The translations under genes were made by a program, and so were the position numbers. This document shows, one piece after another, positions 1 to 7,475 of a stretch of 64,000 nucleotides of DNA (positions within the stretch are counted from its first letter, which is position 1; each line of letters begins with the position of its first letter). The notes under the pieces were generated by a model. It ran no database searches and was not told the origin of the DNA. It saw only the letters and a program-made list of their open reading frames with translations. The DNA is from Zhihengliuella flava (GTDB lineage Bacteria; Actinomycetota; Actinomycetes; Actinomycetales; Micrococcaceae). Where the stretch lies: NCBI RefSeq assembly GCF_015751895.1, contig NZ_JADOTZ010000001.1, positions 2,831,552 to 2,895,551 of the forward strand, in the 5' to 3' direction.

Positions 1-17
1 CTCGTTGCTCCCTTGAT

Positions 18-59
18 GAGGGGCCGGTCCGGCACTAGCCGGGCCGGCCCCTCGTTTTT
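18..59 (+). terminator. Rho-independent terminator of an upstream gene
   Basis: A GC-rich hairpin (arms 18-27 and 44-53) is followed by GTTTTT on the plus strand. It would end transcription of a plus-strand gene lying left of the window. It also faces the end of the minus-strand hydrolase gene but has no T-run in that direction. Confidence 0.75.
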
Positions 60-95
60 GATGTTCGGGGTCTCGCGGTGACGAGCGCAATCTTG

Positions 96-929
96 TCAGG
101 AAGGGAGCGCTTCCAAGACGGCCGTTGAGAGCGGGGGCCATGCGTCGATGGCCCATTGACCAAAGTCCCGATCCGCTAGGGCAATGCATGCCACCTGGGC
201 GGCAGGGTCGACCCAGAGGAACGTCCCGGACTGGCCGAAGTGACCGAACGTGTCCGGCGAATTCCGGGGCGAGGTCCAGTGCGGTTCCTTGTCGACCTTA
301 ATCTCAAAGCCCAGGCCCCACGCGTTGTTGTGTTGGCGGCCGTATCCGGGGAGTACGCCGGGGAGGTTCGCGAAGTGGACGCTCGTGGCCTCGGCGAGGC
401 TCGAAGCGGCGGCCAGACGGGGGGATAGGAGTTCAGCGGCAAACTTTTCCAGGTCATCGACGGTGGAGATGGCTCCAGCGGCCGGTGATCCCTCCAACGT
501 GGTTGACGACATGCCGAGGGGCTGTAATACAGCCTGGTCTAGGTAGTCGCTAAAGGTGATGCCGGTGGCGGACTCGAGGGTTTCGCCCAACACTTCGAAC
601 CCGGCGTTGGAGTAGATACGCCGCGTCCGCGGGGCGGCCTTGACGTCCCGGCTCGCGAAGTCGTAACCCGCCGTATGGGCCAGTAGATCGTGCACGGTCG
701 CGCCGTCTGGGCCTGCCGGCTGCTCCAACTCGAGGGCACCTTCTTCGAGCGCTAGTAGGGCGGCGTAAGCGCACAGCGGCTTGGTAACGGACGCCAGGCG
801 ATACCGGCGTGTCGTCGCCCCTGCGGATCCGAGCCGTACGCCGTCGTGCCCCACTACTGCGGCGGCGGCGTGCTCAACGGGCCAGTGGGCGATGCCTTCG
901 AGGGCGGCGGAGACGGACTGGTCGCTCAT
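96..929 (-). CDS. Serine hydrolase, beta-lactamase/PBP-like family
   Basis: A 277-residue protein with the marks of the class C beta-lactamase/DD-peptidase-like serine hydrolases: S-V-T-K at residues 47-50 (nucleophile Ser and general-base Lys), Y-S-N at 106-108, and H-F-G near 230 in place of the KTG box. No signal peptide is visible, so it is probably cytoplasmic. It is shorter than typical AmpC-type enzymes. The substrate cannot be told from the sequence; esterase or peptidase activity is as likely as beta-lactamase. Its start overlaps the stop of the upstream yaaA-like gene (ATGA type), so the two are probably co-transcribed. Host gene. Confidence 0.85.
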   Translation of the reverse strand: MSDQSVSAALEGIAHWPVEHAAAAVVGHDGVRLGSAGATTRRYRLASVTKPLCAYAALLALEEGALELEQPAGPDGATVHDLLAHTAGYDFASRDVKAAPRTRRIYSNAGFEVLGETLESATGITFSDYLDQAVLQPLGMSSTTLEGSPAAGAISTVDDLEKFAAELLSPRLAAASSLAEATSVHFANLPGVLPGYGRQHNNAWGLGFEIKVDKEPHWTSPRNSPDTFGHFGQSGTFLWVDPAAQVACIALADRDFGQWAIDAWPPLSTAVLEALPS

Positions 930-1741
930 AGGGTTCCTTCCGTGCTACGGGCGAATGAATGGTCAGCGGGAAGCACGATGGTCAGTTGGTGCGGTTTCCG
1001 CGCGGTACCCGGGGTCAGTTCAGCCTCCCAAGTCTCTTGCGCGGCCGCAAGGAGTTCGCCGGGTGTGCTGGGTGCGGCGCCCCTTCGGCTGAGCAGACGA
1101 CGAATCAACTCTCCGCGGGTGTGCTTGGCGAAGTGTGAGACGACCTTGCGTTGGCCCTTGCGGATTTGCACGACGCCGACCGTGACAGCGTTGGCGGCGG
1201 GTGGAGCCCAGGCGGCGGCGTAGGTGCTCGAACGGCAGTCGATGACGAGTTCGTCGCCAGCATGTGCGTCCAGCAGCGGCTTCAGTCGAGGCTTCCACCA
1301 CGTGGCGAGCCGTCCCACCGGGTCAGCGGCAGGGGTAGGAAGTTTTACCGACATCGAGAGGCGGTAGGCAGGGATCGAATCGGCAAACCCGACCGCCCCC
1401 CAGAGCGCGCTGATGATCACGATCGATTCATCCGCACGACGCTGAGCGCCGGGGGAGAGCGAGTCATAGCCGAGGGCCTCGTAGAGCACGCCCGTATATA
1501 TCGTGTGCGCGGGCGCCGCGGGCTCATTTTCCAGCCGACGGTTGCGTTCCAGTTCGTGAGCGAGCGATTCGCCGACGCCGAGGACGCTGTGTGCATCTGC
1601 GGCGCTCGAGGCTTCGGCCAGCGCACGCATCATGGTGCCGCGCGCGTCGGCGAGCTCCGGAAAGGAGAGCTCGGTCGCGTGGAAAGGGTTTGGCGTTGTC
1701 GCGGATTGCTTGCCTTCGGAAGGTGGAAGAAGAATGAGCAC
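926..1741 (-). CDS. yaaA: YaaA/UPF0246 family peroxide-stress protein
   Basis: A 271-residue protein with the family signature LLPPSEGK at the N-terminus and a conserved C-terminal half (SHFAKHTRGEL). YaaA proteins (DUF328) bind DNA and lower free iron damage during peroxide stress in Escherichia coli; the role in actinobacteria is presumed similar. Length matches the family. It is the first gene of a two-gene minus-strand operon and reads divergently from rnpB, about 90 bp away. Host gene, outside the prophage. Confidence 0.85.
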   Translation of the reverse strand: MLILLPPSEGKQSATTPNPFHATELSFPELADARGTMMRALAEASSAADAHSVLGVGESLAHELERNRRLENEPAAPAHTIYTGVLYEALGYDSLSPGAQRRADESIVIISALWGAVGFADSIPAYRLSMSVKLPTPAADPVGRLATWWKPRLKPLLDAHAGDELVIDCRSSTYAAAWAPPAANAVTVGVVQIRKGQRKVVSHFAKHTRGELIRRLLSRRGAAPSTPGELLAAAQETWEAELTPGTARKPHQLTIVLPADHSFARSTEGTL

Positions 1742-1817
1742 GCCCAGTATCGTATCGGGGCGTGCGTGCCGATGCGGCCGCGGCGCCCAGTAGTCCTCAG
1801 GGACGTCGGCGCAGAGT

Positions 1818-1823
1818 TACACT
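1818..1823 (+). promoter_or_regulatory. Probable -10 box of the rnpB promoter
   Basis: TACACT lies 6 bp before the first base of the RNase P RNA P1 stem, as expected for a -10 element of a stable RNA gene. No clear -35 is seen 17 bp upstream. Confidence 0.45.
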
Positions 1824-1829
1824 GGAGGC

Positions 1830-2207
1830 TTGGACGGGATAACTGGACGATCGCGCGCCGTGCATACGGCTCGAGGAACGTCCGGGCTCCAGAGGACAGG
1901 GTGGTGGGTAACGCCCACTCGGGGAAACCCGCAGGCTAGTGCCACAGAAAAGAGACCGCTCGCCGCGTGCGGTGAGTCAGGGTGAAACGGTGGTGTAAGA
2001 GACCACCAGCGGCCTAGGCGACTGGGTCGGCTCGGTAAACCCCACCCGGAGCAAGGCCAGACAGGCTGTGTATGAGGCGGTCCGCTCAGCAGCCGGGTAG
2101 GCCGCTCGAGCGCACCGGCAACGGTGCGCCTAGATGGATGATCGTCACCTGCCAGTTCGGGTAACCGCGGCAGGCACAGAACCCGGCGTACAGGTTATCC
2201 CGTCCAA
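1830..2207 (+). ncRNA. rnpB: RNase P RNA, type A
   Basis: The sequence shows the conserved core of bacterial RNase P RNA: GAGGAA-like and CAGGGTG segments near the 5' end, ACAGAAA around 1943, and AGGCGGTCCGC near 2076. The ends pair as helix P1: TTGGACGGGATAAC at 1830-1843 is complementary to 2194-2207. It is the catalytic subunit that trims tRNA 5' ends and is essential. The last 28 bp (2179-2206) are the attL core of prophage 1, so the present 3' end was rebuilt by phage DNA and the RNA remains complete. The terminator now used (2224-2265) lies in phage DNA. Confidence 0.95.
2179..2206. other. attL core of prophage 1 (within rnpB 3' end)
   Basis: 28 bp identical to 45094-45121, with different bases immediately outside on both sides. 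It covers the 3' strand of helix P1 of RNase P RNA. The matching copy lies against the integrase gene, as expected for phage attachment sites. Confidence 0.92.
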
Positions 2208-2223
2208 ATAATCTTGCGAGATG

Positions 2224-2265
2224 CCCGCCGTTCCCTTGATTTCAGGGGGATCGGCGGGCTTTTTG
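2224..2265 (+). terminator. Terminator now serving rnpB, supplied by the phage
   Basis: CCCGCCG (2224-2230) pairs with CGGCGGG (2252-2258), with further pairing inside, followed by CTTTTT. It lies 17 bp beyond rnpB but on the phage side of attL, so integration replaced the host terminator with this one. Confidence 0.8.
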
Positions 2266-2413
2266 CTGTTAGGCGAGTGCTGCCGTTTGTGGTCGAGTAT
2301 GGGGGTCTGTGGCGGTTCGACCGCCACAAAACCGCCATGCTCTGGGGTGCACTCCCGCGGAGCAAGCGCCGCGAACCGGGCTTTCGGATAGGGTCACAAC
2401 CATGGAGGGAAAC

Positions 2414-2731
2414 ATGAAGAAACTACTCGCACCAGCGGCCGCATTGATCCTGCTGACGGGATGCGCATCACCCACCAGTGAAGACGCAACCATGGACGCG
2501 TGTGACACATTTGCTTACTACCTCGAGGACGCCGAGAGCCCCGAGCAGATGGACCGGGCGACGACCGTGGAGCAGATCGGGGTAGAGCTCGAGGGCAAGC
2601 CGGCCCCGGATGCGCGGATCACGGACGCGGTGGATGTGATGGAGCGGACCGTGGATGGTTCCGAGAGTGCGTGGGTGATGGGCGCGGACATGATGGCGGC
2701 CGCGTGCATGGACCTCGGCTGGGAGAGCTAA
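2414..2731 (+). CDS. Small secreted lipoprotein
   Basis: A 105-residue protein with a classic lipoprotein signal: Lys-Lys start, hydrophobic stretch, lipobox L-T-G-C with lipidated Cys near residue 17. The mature part is short and acidic and holds two further cysteines; no known domain is recognised. GGAGGG lies just before the ATG at 2414. It is on the plus strand, opposite to the lysis and tail genes, next to attL, and unique to prophage 1. A surface lipoprotein at a prophage end fits a lysogenic-conversion or superinfection-exclusion gene, but that is inference. Its stop overlaps the convergent gene ending at 2728. Confidence 0.75.
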   Translation: MKKLLAPAAALILLTGCASPTSEDATMDACDTFAYYLEDAESPEQMDRATTVEQIGVELEGKPAPDARITDAVDVMERTVDGSESAWVMGADMMAAACMDLGWES

Positions 2732-3030
2732 CCGCGCCTCGGCCAGTCACACCGGTCGGGTTCCCACAGCACGTCTTGTGAGTCGTACCCGCTGCGGAGC
2801 GTCGCGCATTCGGGAAGCATGCCGGGGACTCGCTCGAGCAGGTCACGGTCCACCCAAGAGCTGTGGTTGTCGTAGGGGTCAGCTTTCGTGCCGGGGAAGT
2901 CCACGAGGACGTCCGGGCCTTTCCATCGGGCGGCGCGCCCGTACCGGATGCCGTCAGGTGTTAGTGCGCGGACGAATGGCTGGGCCTCGGGTGGCCAGGA
3001 CCGGATACCGGCGTCGTCAGGTTCGAACAT
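2728..3030 (-). CDS. Hypothetical phage protein
   Basis: A 100-residue protein of unknown function, Trp- and Pro-rich, ending in basic residues. The start at 3030 is chosen because TAGAAT, a good -10 box, lies only 7 bp before the ATG; the message is then leaderless, which is common in actinobacteria. An upstream in-frame start at 3078 is possible but lacks a ribosome site. It reads divergently from the excisionase-like gene at 3121. A copy sits at 53176-53478. Confidence 0.6.
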   Translation of the reverse strand: MFEPDDAGIRSWPPEAQPFVRALTPDGIRYGRAARWKGPDVLVDFPGTKADPYDNHSSWVDRDLLERVPGMLPECATLRSGYDSQDVLWEPDRCDWPRRG

Positions 3031-3120
3031 GGGTTCGATTCTAGGGTGCCATGTGGATGCCCGCATAGCTTGCGGCATGCAATCTGTGCAGGTCTACTTG
3101 AGGTTAGAAAGGAGGCGAAC

Positions 3121-3327
3121 ATGACCATCCGCTACCTGAGCCTCAACGGGCTCGCCCAACGCATCGGGGTATCGCCGCACACCGCGAAGAAGTACGCTGA
3201 CGAGGGACGACTCCCAGAGCCGGACGCACTCATCGGCGACGGTGACCGCCCTACCAAAGGGTGGCTGCCCGAAACCGTGGACACATGGCAGGGCGCACGC
3301 CCCGGGCGCGGACGCAAGCGAACGTGA
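3121..3327 (+). CDS. Small MerR/excisionase-like helix-turn-helix protein
   Basis: A 68-residue protein with a winged-helix pattern of the excisionase/AlpA type: the segment around LAQRIGVSPHTAKKYADEGR (residues 8-27) is a MerR-like helix-turn-helix followed by a wing with TKGWLPETVDTW. A very strong ribosome site AAAGGAGG precedes the ATG at 3121. A possible promoter is TTGCGG, 17 bp, TCTACT. It may regulate the neighbouring accessory genes rather than excision, because the integrase is at the far end of the prophage. Copy at 53569-53775. Confidence 0.7.
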   Translation: MTIRYLSLNGLAQRIGVSPHTAKKYADEGRLPEPDALIGDGDRPTKGWLPETVDTWQGARPGRGRKRT

Positions 3328-3342
3328 GGACACGGCATAGGA

Positions 3343-3519
3343 ATGAACGAGAAGCAGAAGAGCATCTTCGCCGGCCTGCCAGTGCTTGTGCTTCTCGCGG
3401 CCTATGCCGTGTTCTTCGCAGATCCAGGCGCCGCCCTGACCATCGCACTATGGTGGGTCTTAACAGCCGCCGTCGCTGCGACCGTCGCCGCGTACGTGCT
3501 CGCAGGCCGCAACTGGTGA
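3343..3519 (+). CDS. Small membrane protein, two transmembrane helices
   Basis: A 58-residue protein with a short charged N-terminus (MNEKQKS), a first hydrophobic helix at about 8-25, a short turn (ADPGA) and a second helix at about 30-53. It starts 15 bp after the excisionase-like gene, with AGGA just upstream of the ATG, so the two probably form an operon. The topology resembles small holin-like or exclusion proteins, but no family is recognised. Copy at 53791-53967. Confidence 0.6.
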   Translation: MNEKQKSIFAGLPVLVLLAAYAVFFADPGAALTIALWWVLTAAVAATVAAYVLAGRNW

Positions 3520-3534
3520 CCTACCCGGAAGCGG

Positions 3535-3879
3535 CTAAGCTGGCCCACCGGGCGTGCTGCGGCGAACCGCATCAATTATCTGGCGGATCCTTGACGGCGT
3601 GACGCCGTAGTAGGCGCCGAGGTGGCGCACCGGGACGCCAGCTAAGGCCAGCACGGCGATTCGTTCGTCCCTGCTGACCTGATCGGGCACATGGACGGCT
3701 CGGAGTTCGGCGCCGAGTTCGCGCCAGCAATCCTCGGAGCACACCGGCTCTTTCGGCACGCAGTCTTCGTCAAGGATCGTCGCCGAGCACATCACGCACC
3801 GAACCTGCACGGTCTGCCGGAGCGCCCTGGCGCGTTCAAATGGGGCCGCCGGCCGCTGATTGAGGATCCCAAAATCCAT
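3535..3879 (-). CDS. Zinc-finger plus helix-turn-helix DNA-binding protein
   Basis: A 114-residue protein with a four-cysteine zinc site (CVMC...C...C at about residues 28-49) and a C-terminal helix-turn-helix (VPVRHLGAYYGVTPSRIRQII). The start ATG at 3879 is preferred over 3969 because the longer version reads through low-quality Arg/Pro sequence. A TAGGTATGCT element is close upstream, suggesting a leaderless message. It reads toward the small membrane gene and away from the DUF3800 gene, with a shared terminator at 3962-3995. Probably a small transcription regulator. Copy at 53983-54327. Confidence 0.6.
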   Translation of the reverse strand: MDFGILNQRPAAPFERARALRQTVQVRCVMCSATILDEDCVPKEPVCSEDCWRELGAELRAVHVPDQVSRDERIAVLALAGVPVRHLGAYYGVTPSRIRQIIDAVRRSTPGGPA

Positions 3880-3961
3880 GACCCGAGCATACCTAGGGCT
3901 GGCTGGGAAGCCGATGGGTGGCCCCGGGCGCCGCGGCGCATGAGCGCTTAACGAAGAAATG

Positions 3962-3995
3962 CGCCCCACCTCGTGTTGAGGTGGGGCGTTCTCTT
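3962..3995. terminator. Bidirectional hairpin terminator
   Basis: CGCCCCACCTC (3962-3972) pairs perfectly with GAGGTGGGGCG (3978-3988), with a 5-nt loop and TTCTCTT on the plus side. It insulates the DUF3800 unit from the region to its left. Copy at 54410-54443. Confidence 0.7.
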
Positions 3996-4001
3996 GTCTG
4001 T

Positions 4002-4052
4002 GTTCATGCGCGGTCCTAAGGGATTGCCATATGGTTAAAGCTCCGCATGAAC
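4002..4052. promoter_or_regulatory. Inverted repeat in the DUF3800 leader
   Basis: GTTCATGCG (4002-4010) and CGCATGAAC (4044-4052) form a perfect 9-bp inverted repeat around 33 nt that include the palindrome CCATATGG. It ends 8 bp before the ribosome site AGGAG. It could be an operator or a leader hairpin controlling the gene. Copy at 54450-54500. Confidence 0.55.
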
Positions 4053-4073
4053 GTTTCTTAGGAGTTGGGGATT

Positions 4074-4976
4074 TTGGGGAATGCCGATGATTCGGTTCTC
4101 GATGACTGGTTCAAGGCAAACAGGATCGATCTATCGGACGTCCCGTCTTTCCTGCCGAACCCAGAGATGGGGAAGCTAGACCGCGTTGAAGTCTTCGTTG
4201 ACGAGACGGGCGACCGAAACTTCAAGAAGAACCGCCAGTCGGACTGGTTCGCCATGACTGCCGTTATGGTTCCGGCTGAACACATGAACCATGTAAAGAC
4301 CATCATTCGGGGTCTACGTGACTACCTGGGGAACGGTGGCAAGCCGGTTGGACATATTCATTGGGTCCAGCATTGCAAGCGTAAGAAGTATGACCGACGC
4401 GTCGTCGTTCGCGACCTAGCGACGGGATTCAGGCGTGTACGCGTCATCCACGTGATCATCCACAAGCCCTCCATCGCTGCGTCCGCCCATATGCGCAATG
4501 ACACACGCGGCGTTTACTACACCGCGACGAAGTACCTGCTGGAACGAATCGGTAGGGCCGCTCTTCATTGGGATGGAGGCGCCCGTAGCGCGCGAGTCAC
4601 TTTCGCGACGATCAAGGGAGTTGACCCCGAGGAGACGAAAGCCTATCTGAACCACTGTGCCAACGAGTCGCGGCTCTTGGCGTCAGATGACATCCAGCAC
4701 GATAGGAACGCGCAATACTTCGATCACCTCAAGTGGCCGGCAGCGTGGCGACCGATGGGCACATATGAAGGACTGGAACTCGCTGACATCTACTCAGGCT
4801 TCCTCAGCGCCGCCCTCAGGGATGGGGACTCTACCTTCATGTGCCGGTATTCGGATCGTGTCGCATGCGATGAAAAGGGGCGTCGATCCGGCTTTGGTGT
4901 CAAGGTCTTTCCTGAGCAGGGCTGGCAAGCCGTACACCATACGGATTGGTGGCACGAGTTCTCTTCAATGCGCTAA
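4074..4976 (+). CDS. DUF3800 family protein
   Basis: A 300-residue protein with the two hallmarks of the DUF3800 family: an acidic VDETGD motif near residues 42-47 and LADIYSG near 236-242, close to the C-terminus. The family is thought to have an RNase H-like fold and is widespread in phages, mobile elements and next to defence genes; its activity is not established. A TTG at 4074 is chosen as start because AGGAG at 4060-4064 is 9 nt upstream; the alternative TTG at 4065 touches that ribosome site. It is a stand-alone plus-strand unit flanked by a terminator, a 5' inverted repeat and a 3' inverted repeat, the layout of a phage moron expressed in the lysogen. Copy at 54522-55424. Confidence 0.8.
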   Translation: MGNADDSVLDDWFKANRIDLSDVPSFLPNPEMGKLDRVEVFVDETGDRNFKKNRQSDWFAMTAVMVPAEHMNHVKTIIRGLRDYLGNGGKPVGHIHWVQHCKRKKYDRRVVVRDLATGFRRVRVIHVIIHKPSIAASAHMRNDTRGVYYTATKYLLERIGRAALHWDGGARSARVTFATIKGVDPEETKAYLNHCANESRLLASDDIQHDRNAQYFDHLKWPAAWRPMGTYEGLELADIYSGFLSAALRDGDSTFMCRYSDRVACDEKGRRSGFGVKVFPEQGWQAVHHTDWWHEFSSMR

Positions 4977-5075
4977 GGCCCCTAGGAGAGGCATGTGGGG
5001 CGTTGCTCGTCGTTGAAGACGAGTGACACGTTTCCGCGTCCGGCAACCCATCTATGCCCCTTCTACGGGCCTTAG
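4973..5075. other. Structured 3' region of the DUF3800 unit and AT-rich spacer
   Basis: CTAAGGCCC (4973-4981), which includes the stop codon, pairs with GGGCCTTAG (5067-5075). Inside is a second hairpin, CTCGTC/GACGAG. The arms could fold the whole 103-nt tail of the message. Beyond it, 5076-5161 is clearly richer in A+T than the rest of the phage and holds no gene; short stretches could serve as promoters but none is convincing. Copy at 55421-55523. Confidence 0.5.
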
Positions 5076-5161
5076 TGGTTCAATTATCACACCAGTACAG
5101 TCGATACGCAAGTATTAAACCTAACTATCACTACTCAAATGTAACTGCATAACGCACAAGA

Positions 5162-5205
5162 GCGCCCCCACCATTTTCGTTCCTTGACGAAAATGGTGGG
5201 GGCGC
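5162..5205. terminator. Strong hairpin terminator after the lysis operon
   Basis: A perfect 19-bp stem (5162-5180 with 5187-5205) with a 6-nt loop. It lies downstream of the holin gene on the minus strand and would end the late operon. 5206-5291 holds nothing else recognisable. Copy at 55610-55653. Confidence 0.8.
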
Positions 5206-5291
5206 TTCTACGTGGGCCAGACCCCCGGGGTGACCGGTACTCCGTGGGTCCGGCGGTGCCGCAGTCGTGACCCAGCCACCGCGCTGGGGAA

Positions 5292-5591
5292 TTAGTGTCG
5301 GTCGCTCGACGCGTACTCATCATCGGTCGGCGGCAGCACGTTAGTCTCCTTGCCGGCGGCGAGGAACGGCAGGTAGCGGCGCAGGAAGGTCTCGACGCCG
5401 GGGAGTGCGAGGACGCGGGTTATCGCACCGGCTACGGCGAGGACGCCCGCGGCGGCGCCGGTAGCGACCTCCGGGGACTGCATCGTGATGGCCGTGAAGA
5501 TGGCTGGCGCGAGGGCTGCGAGTGCGACGACGGCGGCGAAGATGGTGCGTACTACTGCACGCCACGGGTGCTGCTGCTGGGTTGTCTCCAT
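5292..5591 (-). CDS. Holin
   Basis: A 99-residue protein with a short polar N-terminus, two hydrophobic helices (about residues 12-35 and 41-62, rich in Ala) and a charged C-terminal tail. Size, topology and position directly after the endolysin gene fit a small phage holin, which forms the membrane lesion that releases or triggers the endolysin. It is the last gene of the minus-strand late operon, before a strong terminator. No sequence signature of a named holin family is recognised. Copy at 55740-56039. Confidence 0.75.
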   Translation of the reverse strand: METTQQQHPWRAVVRTIFAAVVALAALAPAIFTAITMQSPEVATGAAAGVLAVAGAITRVLALPGVETFLRRYLPFLAAGKETNVLPPTDDEYASSDRH

Positions 5592-5593
5592 GA

Positions 5594-6358
5594 TCAGGAC
5601 TCCTTTTCAAGTTCAAGCTTCTCGATCCGCGTAAGGATCTGACGCTGCAGAGTGAGAATCTGCTCTAGCGCGCCAATGAAATTGGTCTGTCCGGCCCGGC
5701 CAGCAGTCGATACGAAATCGACCTGCTGGGACTGGATCGAATTCTGTAGTGAGTCGATGCCCTGCTTGAGCTCGGTGTACTGGGACACGGTCAGGTCCTC
5801 CTCTGGGTCTAGGTTTCCTACGGGTCGTAGCCCGTCGATGACAGACTGCGTCTGCGCGCGGAGTTGGTTGGGTGTGTATCCGTTGATATCGATCTTGCGA
5901 GGGCCGGCGTACTCGGAGTGCCCGCAGACCATGCCGGCGTCCGTGGAGCCGATGGCATCCAACAGTGCGGCGCAGAGGATCGGGTACGCCTCGCGCTGGG
6001 CGTCGGTCCAGTCCGCATTGTCGGCGGCTTCTGCCTCGATGCCGAGGAATCTTGAGTTGCCGGAGTATCCGCGCCAGGCCCCCTTGCCGGCGTGGTTGGC
6101 GCGGCCTGCTGCGACGATGACGCATACGCCGCGTCGGTCCAAGTAGACGTTGCAGAGCGGTCCGGGGAGGCTTGGCCGGCCCTCGGTGACGATGCGCAGT
6201 GAGGGGCGCTTGTCGGTGCCGCGTGGGCCTGCCGTCCAGTGCCCGACGACGCCCACGGGGTCGAAGGACGTACTGCCGCGGGTAGACCAGCCGGGAACGT
6301 ATTCGACCGTGAGTCCCCACGATTTCAGGACGCGAAAGAGAGTGGTGACGCGTGGCAT
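5594..6358 (-). CDS. Endolysin, N-acetylmuramoyl-L-alanine amidase
   Basis: A 254-residue protein with an N-terminal Amidase_2 domain: zinc ligand candidates H40 (VVGHWTA), H147 (CGHSEY) and D157 (KIDING), with H89 in RANHAG and K155 near the site. It cleaves the amide bond between MurNAc and L-Ala in peptidoglycan. The C-terminal ~75 residues form a helical, partly coiled-coil tail (SQYTELKQGIDSLQN) instead of a known wall-binding domain. No signal peptide, so release depends on the holin encoded 2 bp downstream. Its start overlaps the stop of the 38-residue gene. Copy at 56042-56806. Confidence 0.88.
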   Translation of the reverse strand: MPRVTTLFRVLKSWGLTVEYVPGWSTRGSTSFDPVGVVGHWTAGPRGTDKRPSLRIVTEGRPSLPGPLCNVYLDRRGVCVIVAAGRANHAGKGAWRGYSGNSRFLGIEAEAADNADWTDAQREAYPILCAALLDAIGSTDAGMVCGHSEYAGPRKIDINGYTPNQLRAQTQSVIDGLRPVGNLDPEEDLTVSQYTELKQGIDSLQNSIQSQQVDFVSTAGRAGQTNFIGALEQILTLQRQILTRIEKLELEKES

Positions 6359-6474
6359 CAGTCGCCCTCCTCGTCCCCGCTGCCCACGGTCAGCGGTTCA
6401 TCGTCGGTTGCGTAATCGGACATATGCCCGTCCCGCAATCGGTCCCAGTCGAGATCATCAGGTTCTGTGCTCAT
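6358..6474 (-). CDS. Small acidic protein
   Basis: A 38-residue, strongly acidic protein ([10 protein letters not shown], ending GSGDEEGD). Its start overlaps the stop of the collagen-like gene and its stop overlaps the endolysin start (TGATG), so it is translationally coupled on both sides. Function unknown; the tight coupling is the main evidence that it is real. Copy at 56806-56922. Confidence 0.6.
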   Translation of the reverse strand: MSTEPDDLDWDRLRDGHMSDYATDDEPLTVGSGDEEGD

Positions 6475-7184
6475 GGTTGCTGCCCTTGTCCTTGGTTCGG
6501 GTTGGTGGCGAGGCGGCAGGGGCCGTCGCTCGTCTGCTCGGTCCCGTCTGTGTAGGTGACTGCCCAGTAGGACTCGTTGCCGGTGCCGACGCATTGGACG
6601 GACTCGATGCCGATTCCGGCAGGGCCGGGTGCCCCGTCGGCGCCATCAGTGCCGGGTGCGCCCGGCGGGCCGGATGGTCCCGCGGGTCCCGGGGCACCGG
6701 TTGGCCCGGCAGGGCCTTGTGGGCCTGTCGCCCCGTCGGCCCCGTCTTCACCATCCGCTCCCGCGGGGCCAGGACTCCCATCGGCACCGGCCGGGCCAGT
6801 GGCACCGTCTTCACCGTCGGCGCCGTCTTGCCCGTCCTCACCGGGAGGGCCACGCACGCCATTGATCCCGGCCTCACCCTGCGGGCCAGGTATCCCTTGC
6901 GGGCCTTGCGGCCCGGGCGGACCCGCCACCGGTTCGGTCGGATTCTGCTGCACCTCGCTGGCCCGCTTACACAGGTCGCGGTCATCCACGAGCAGGCTGC
7001 TGCCATCCGCGCACGCGACCTGCACCTGCTGGGCGAGACTCTGCGCGTTCGACTCGGCCACGGTCGCCCGCTTCTGCGCGAGCAACCCGAGGGCAAAGGA
7101 AGCCCCCAGCAACAGGACGATTGCGGCGACGAGGGCCACACCGAGGGTGTTTCGCTTATGCCGAAGCTTGTCTTCGCGAGTCAC
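6471..7184 (-). CDS. Membrane-anchored collagen-like protein
   Basis: A 237-residue protein with a basic N-terminus, one transmembrane helix at about 13-36, a short coiled coil, then about 33 Gly-X-Y triplets (residues 88-190) with many G-P-Q, G-A-D and G-P-A units, and a C-terminal 45 residues with two cysteines. Collagen-like repeats are common in phage tail fibres, where they form trimeric stalks, but this protein has a membrane anchor and lies in the lysis cassette rather than with the fibre. It may instead be displayed at the cell surface. It overlaps the genes on both sides by 4 bp. Copy at 56919-57632. Confidence 0.8.
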   Translation of the reverse strand: MTREDKLRHKRNTLGVALVAAIVLLLGASFALGLLAQKRATVAESNAQSLAQQVQVACADGSSLLVDDRDLCKRASEVQQNPTEPVAGPPGPQGPQGIPGPQGEAGINGVRGPPGEDGQDGADGEDGATGPAGADGSPGPAGADGEDGADGATGPQGPAGPTGAPGPAGPSGPPGAPGTDGADGAPGPAGIGIESVQCVGTGNESYWAVTYTDGTEQTSDGPCRLATNPNQGQGQQP

Positions 7185-7465
7185 TCGCCCACCCCCTCAA
7201 AAGGATCAGCGTGTGATCCCGGATATTTGAGAGCCAAATACGCTTCCCGGTACTTGTCGCGCTCGGCTTCGACTTCCGCGAGCTTGGCTTTGAGCCGGTC
7301 CTTGTCGCTGCCTAGACGCACGATGACCCCTTCTTTCTCGTCGCGTAGGTCGCGCGAGGCTTTGAGCCACCAGAAGCCGAGAGCCGCAATGGCACCAAGC
7401 CCGAGGCCCGCGAAGCCAAGTTGTCCGAGCAGCGTGGATATAGCGGTCTCTGCTGCTTGCTCCAC
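7181..7465 (-). CDS. Membrane protein with coiled coil, possible holin/spanin-like
   Basis: A 94-residue protein with one hydrophobic segment (about residues 13-35), followed by a long charged coiled coil ([20 protein letters not shown]). The GTG at 7465 is chosen because TAGGAG sits 6 bp upstream; the longer reading frame is Pro/Ser-rich and runs into the gene before it. Single-span plus coiled coil in a lysis cassette suggests a second lysis protein acting with the two-helix holin. Copy at 57629-57913. Confidence 0.65.
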   Translation of the reverse strand: MEQAAETAISTLLGQLGFAGLGLGAIAALGFWWLKASRDLRDEKEGVIVRLGSDKDRLKAKLAEVEAERDKYREAYLALKYPGSHADPFEGVGE

Positions 7466-7475
7466 ACGCTGACTC

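Noticed and set aside
6577..7230. Plus-strand Pro-rich frame resembling a repeat protein
   Set aside because: Antisense of the collagen-like repeats; the minus-strand frame has a membrane helix, start signal and coupled neighbours.
6150..7472. Long plus-strand frame of 440 codons opposite the endolysin and collagen-like genes
   Set aside because: Shadow of the GC-rich minus-strand genes; the Pro/Ala/Gly pattern mirrors the Gly-X-Y repeat and there is no ribosome site.
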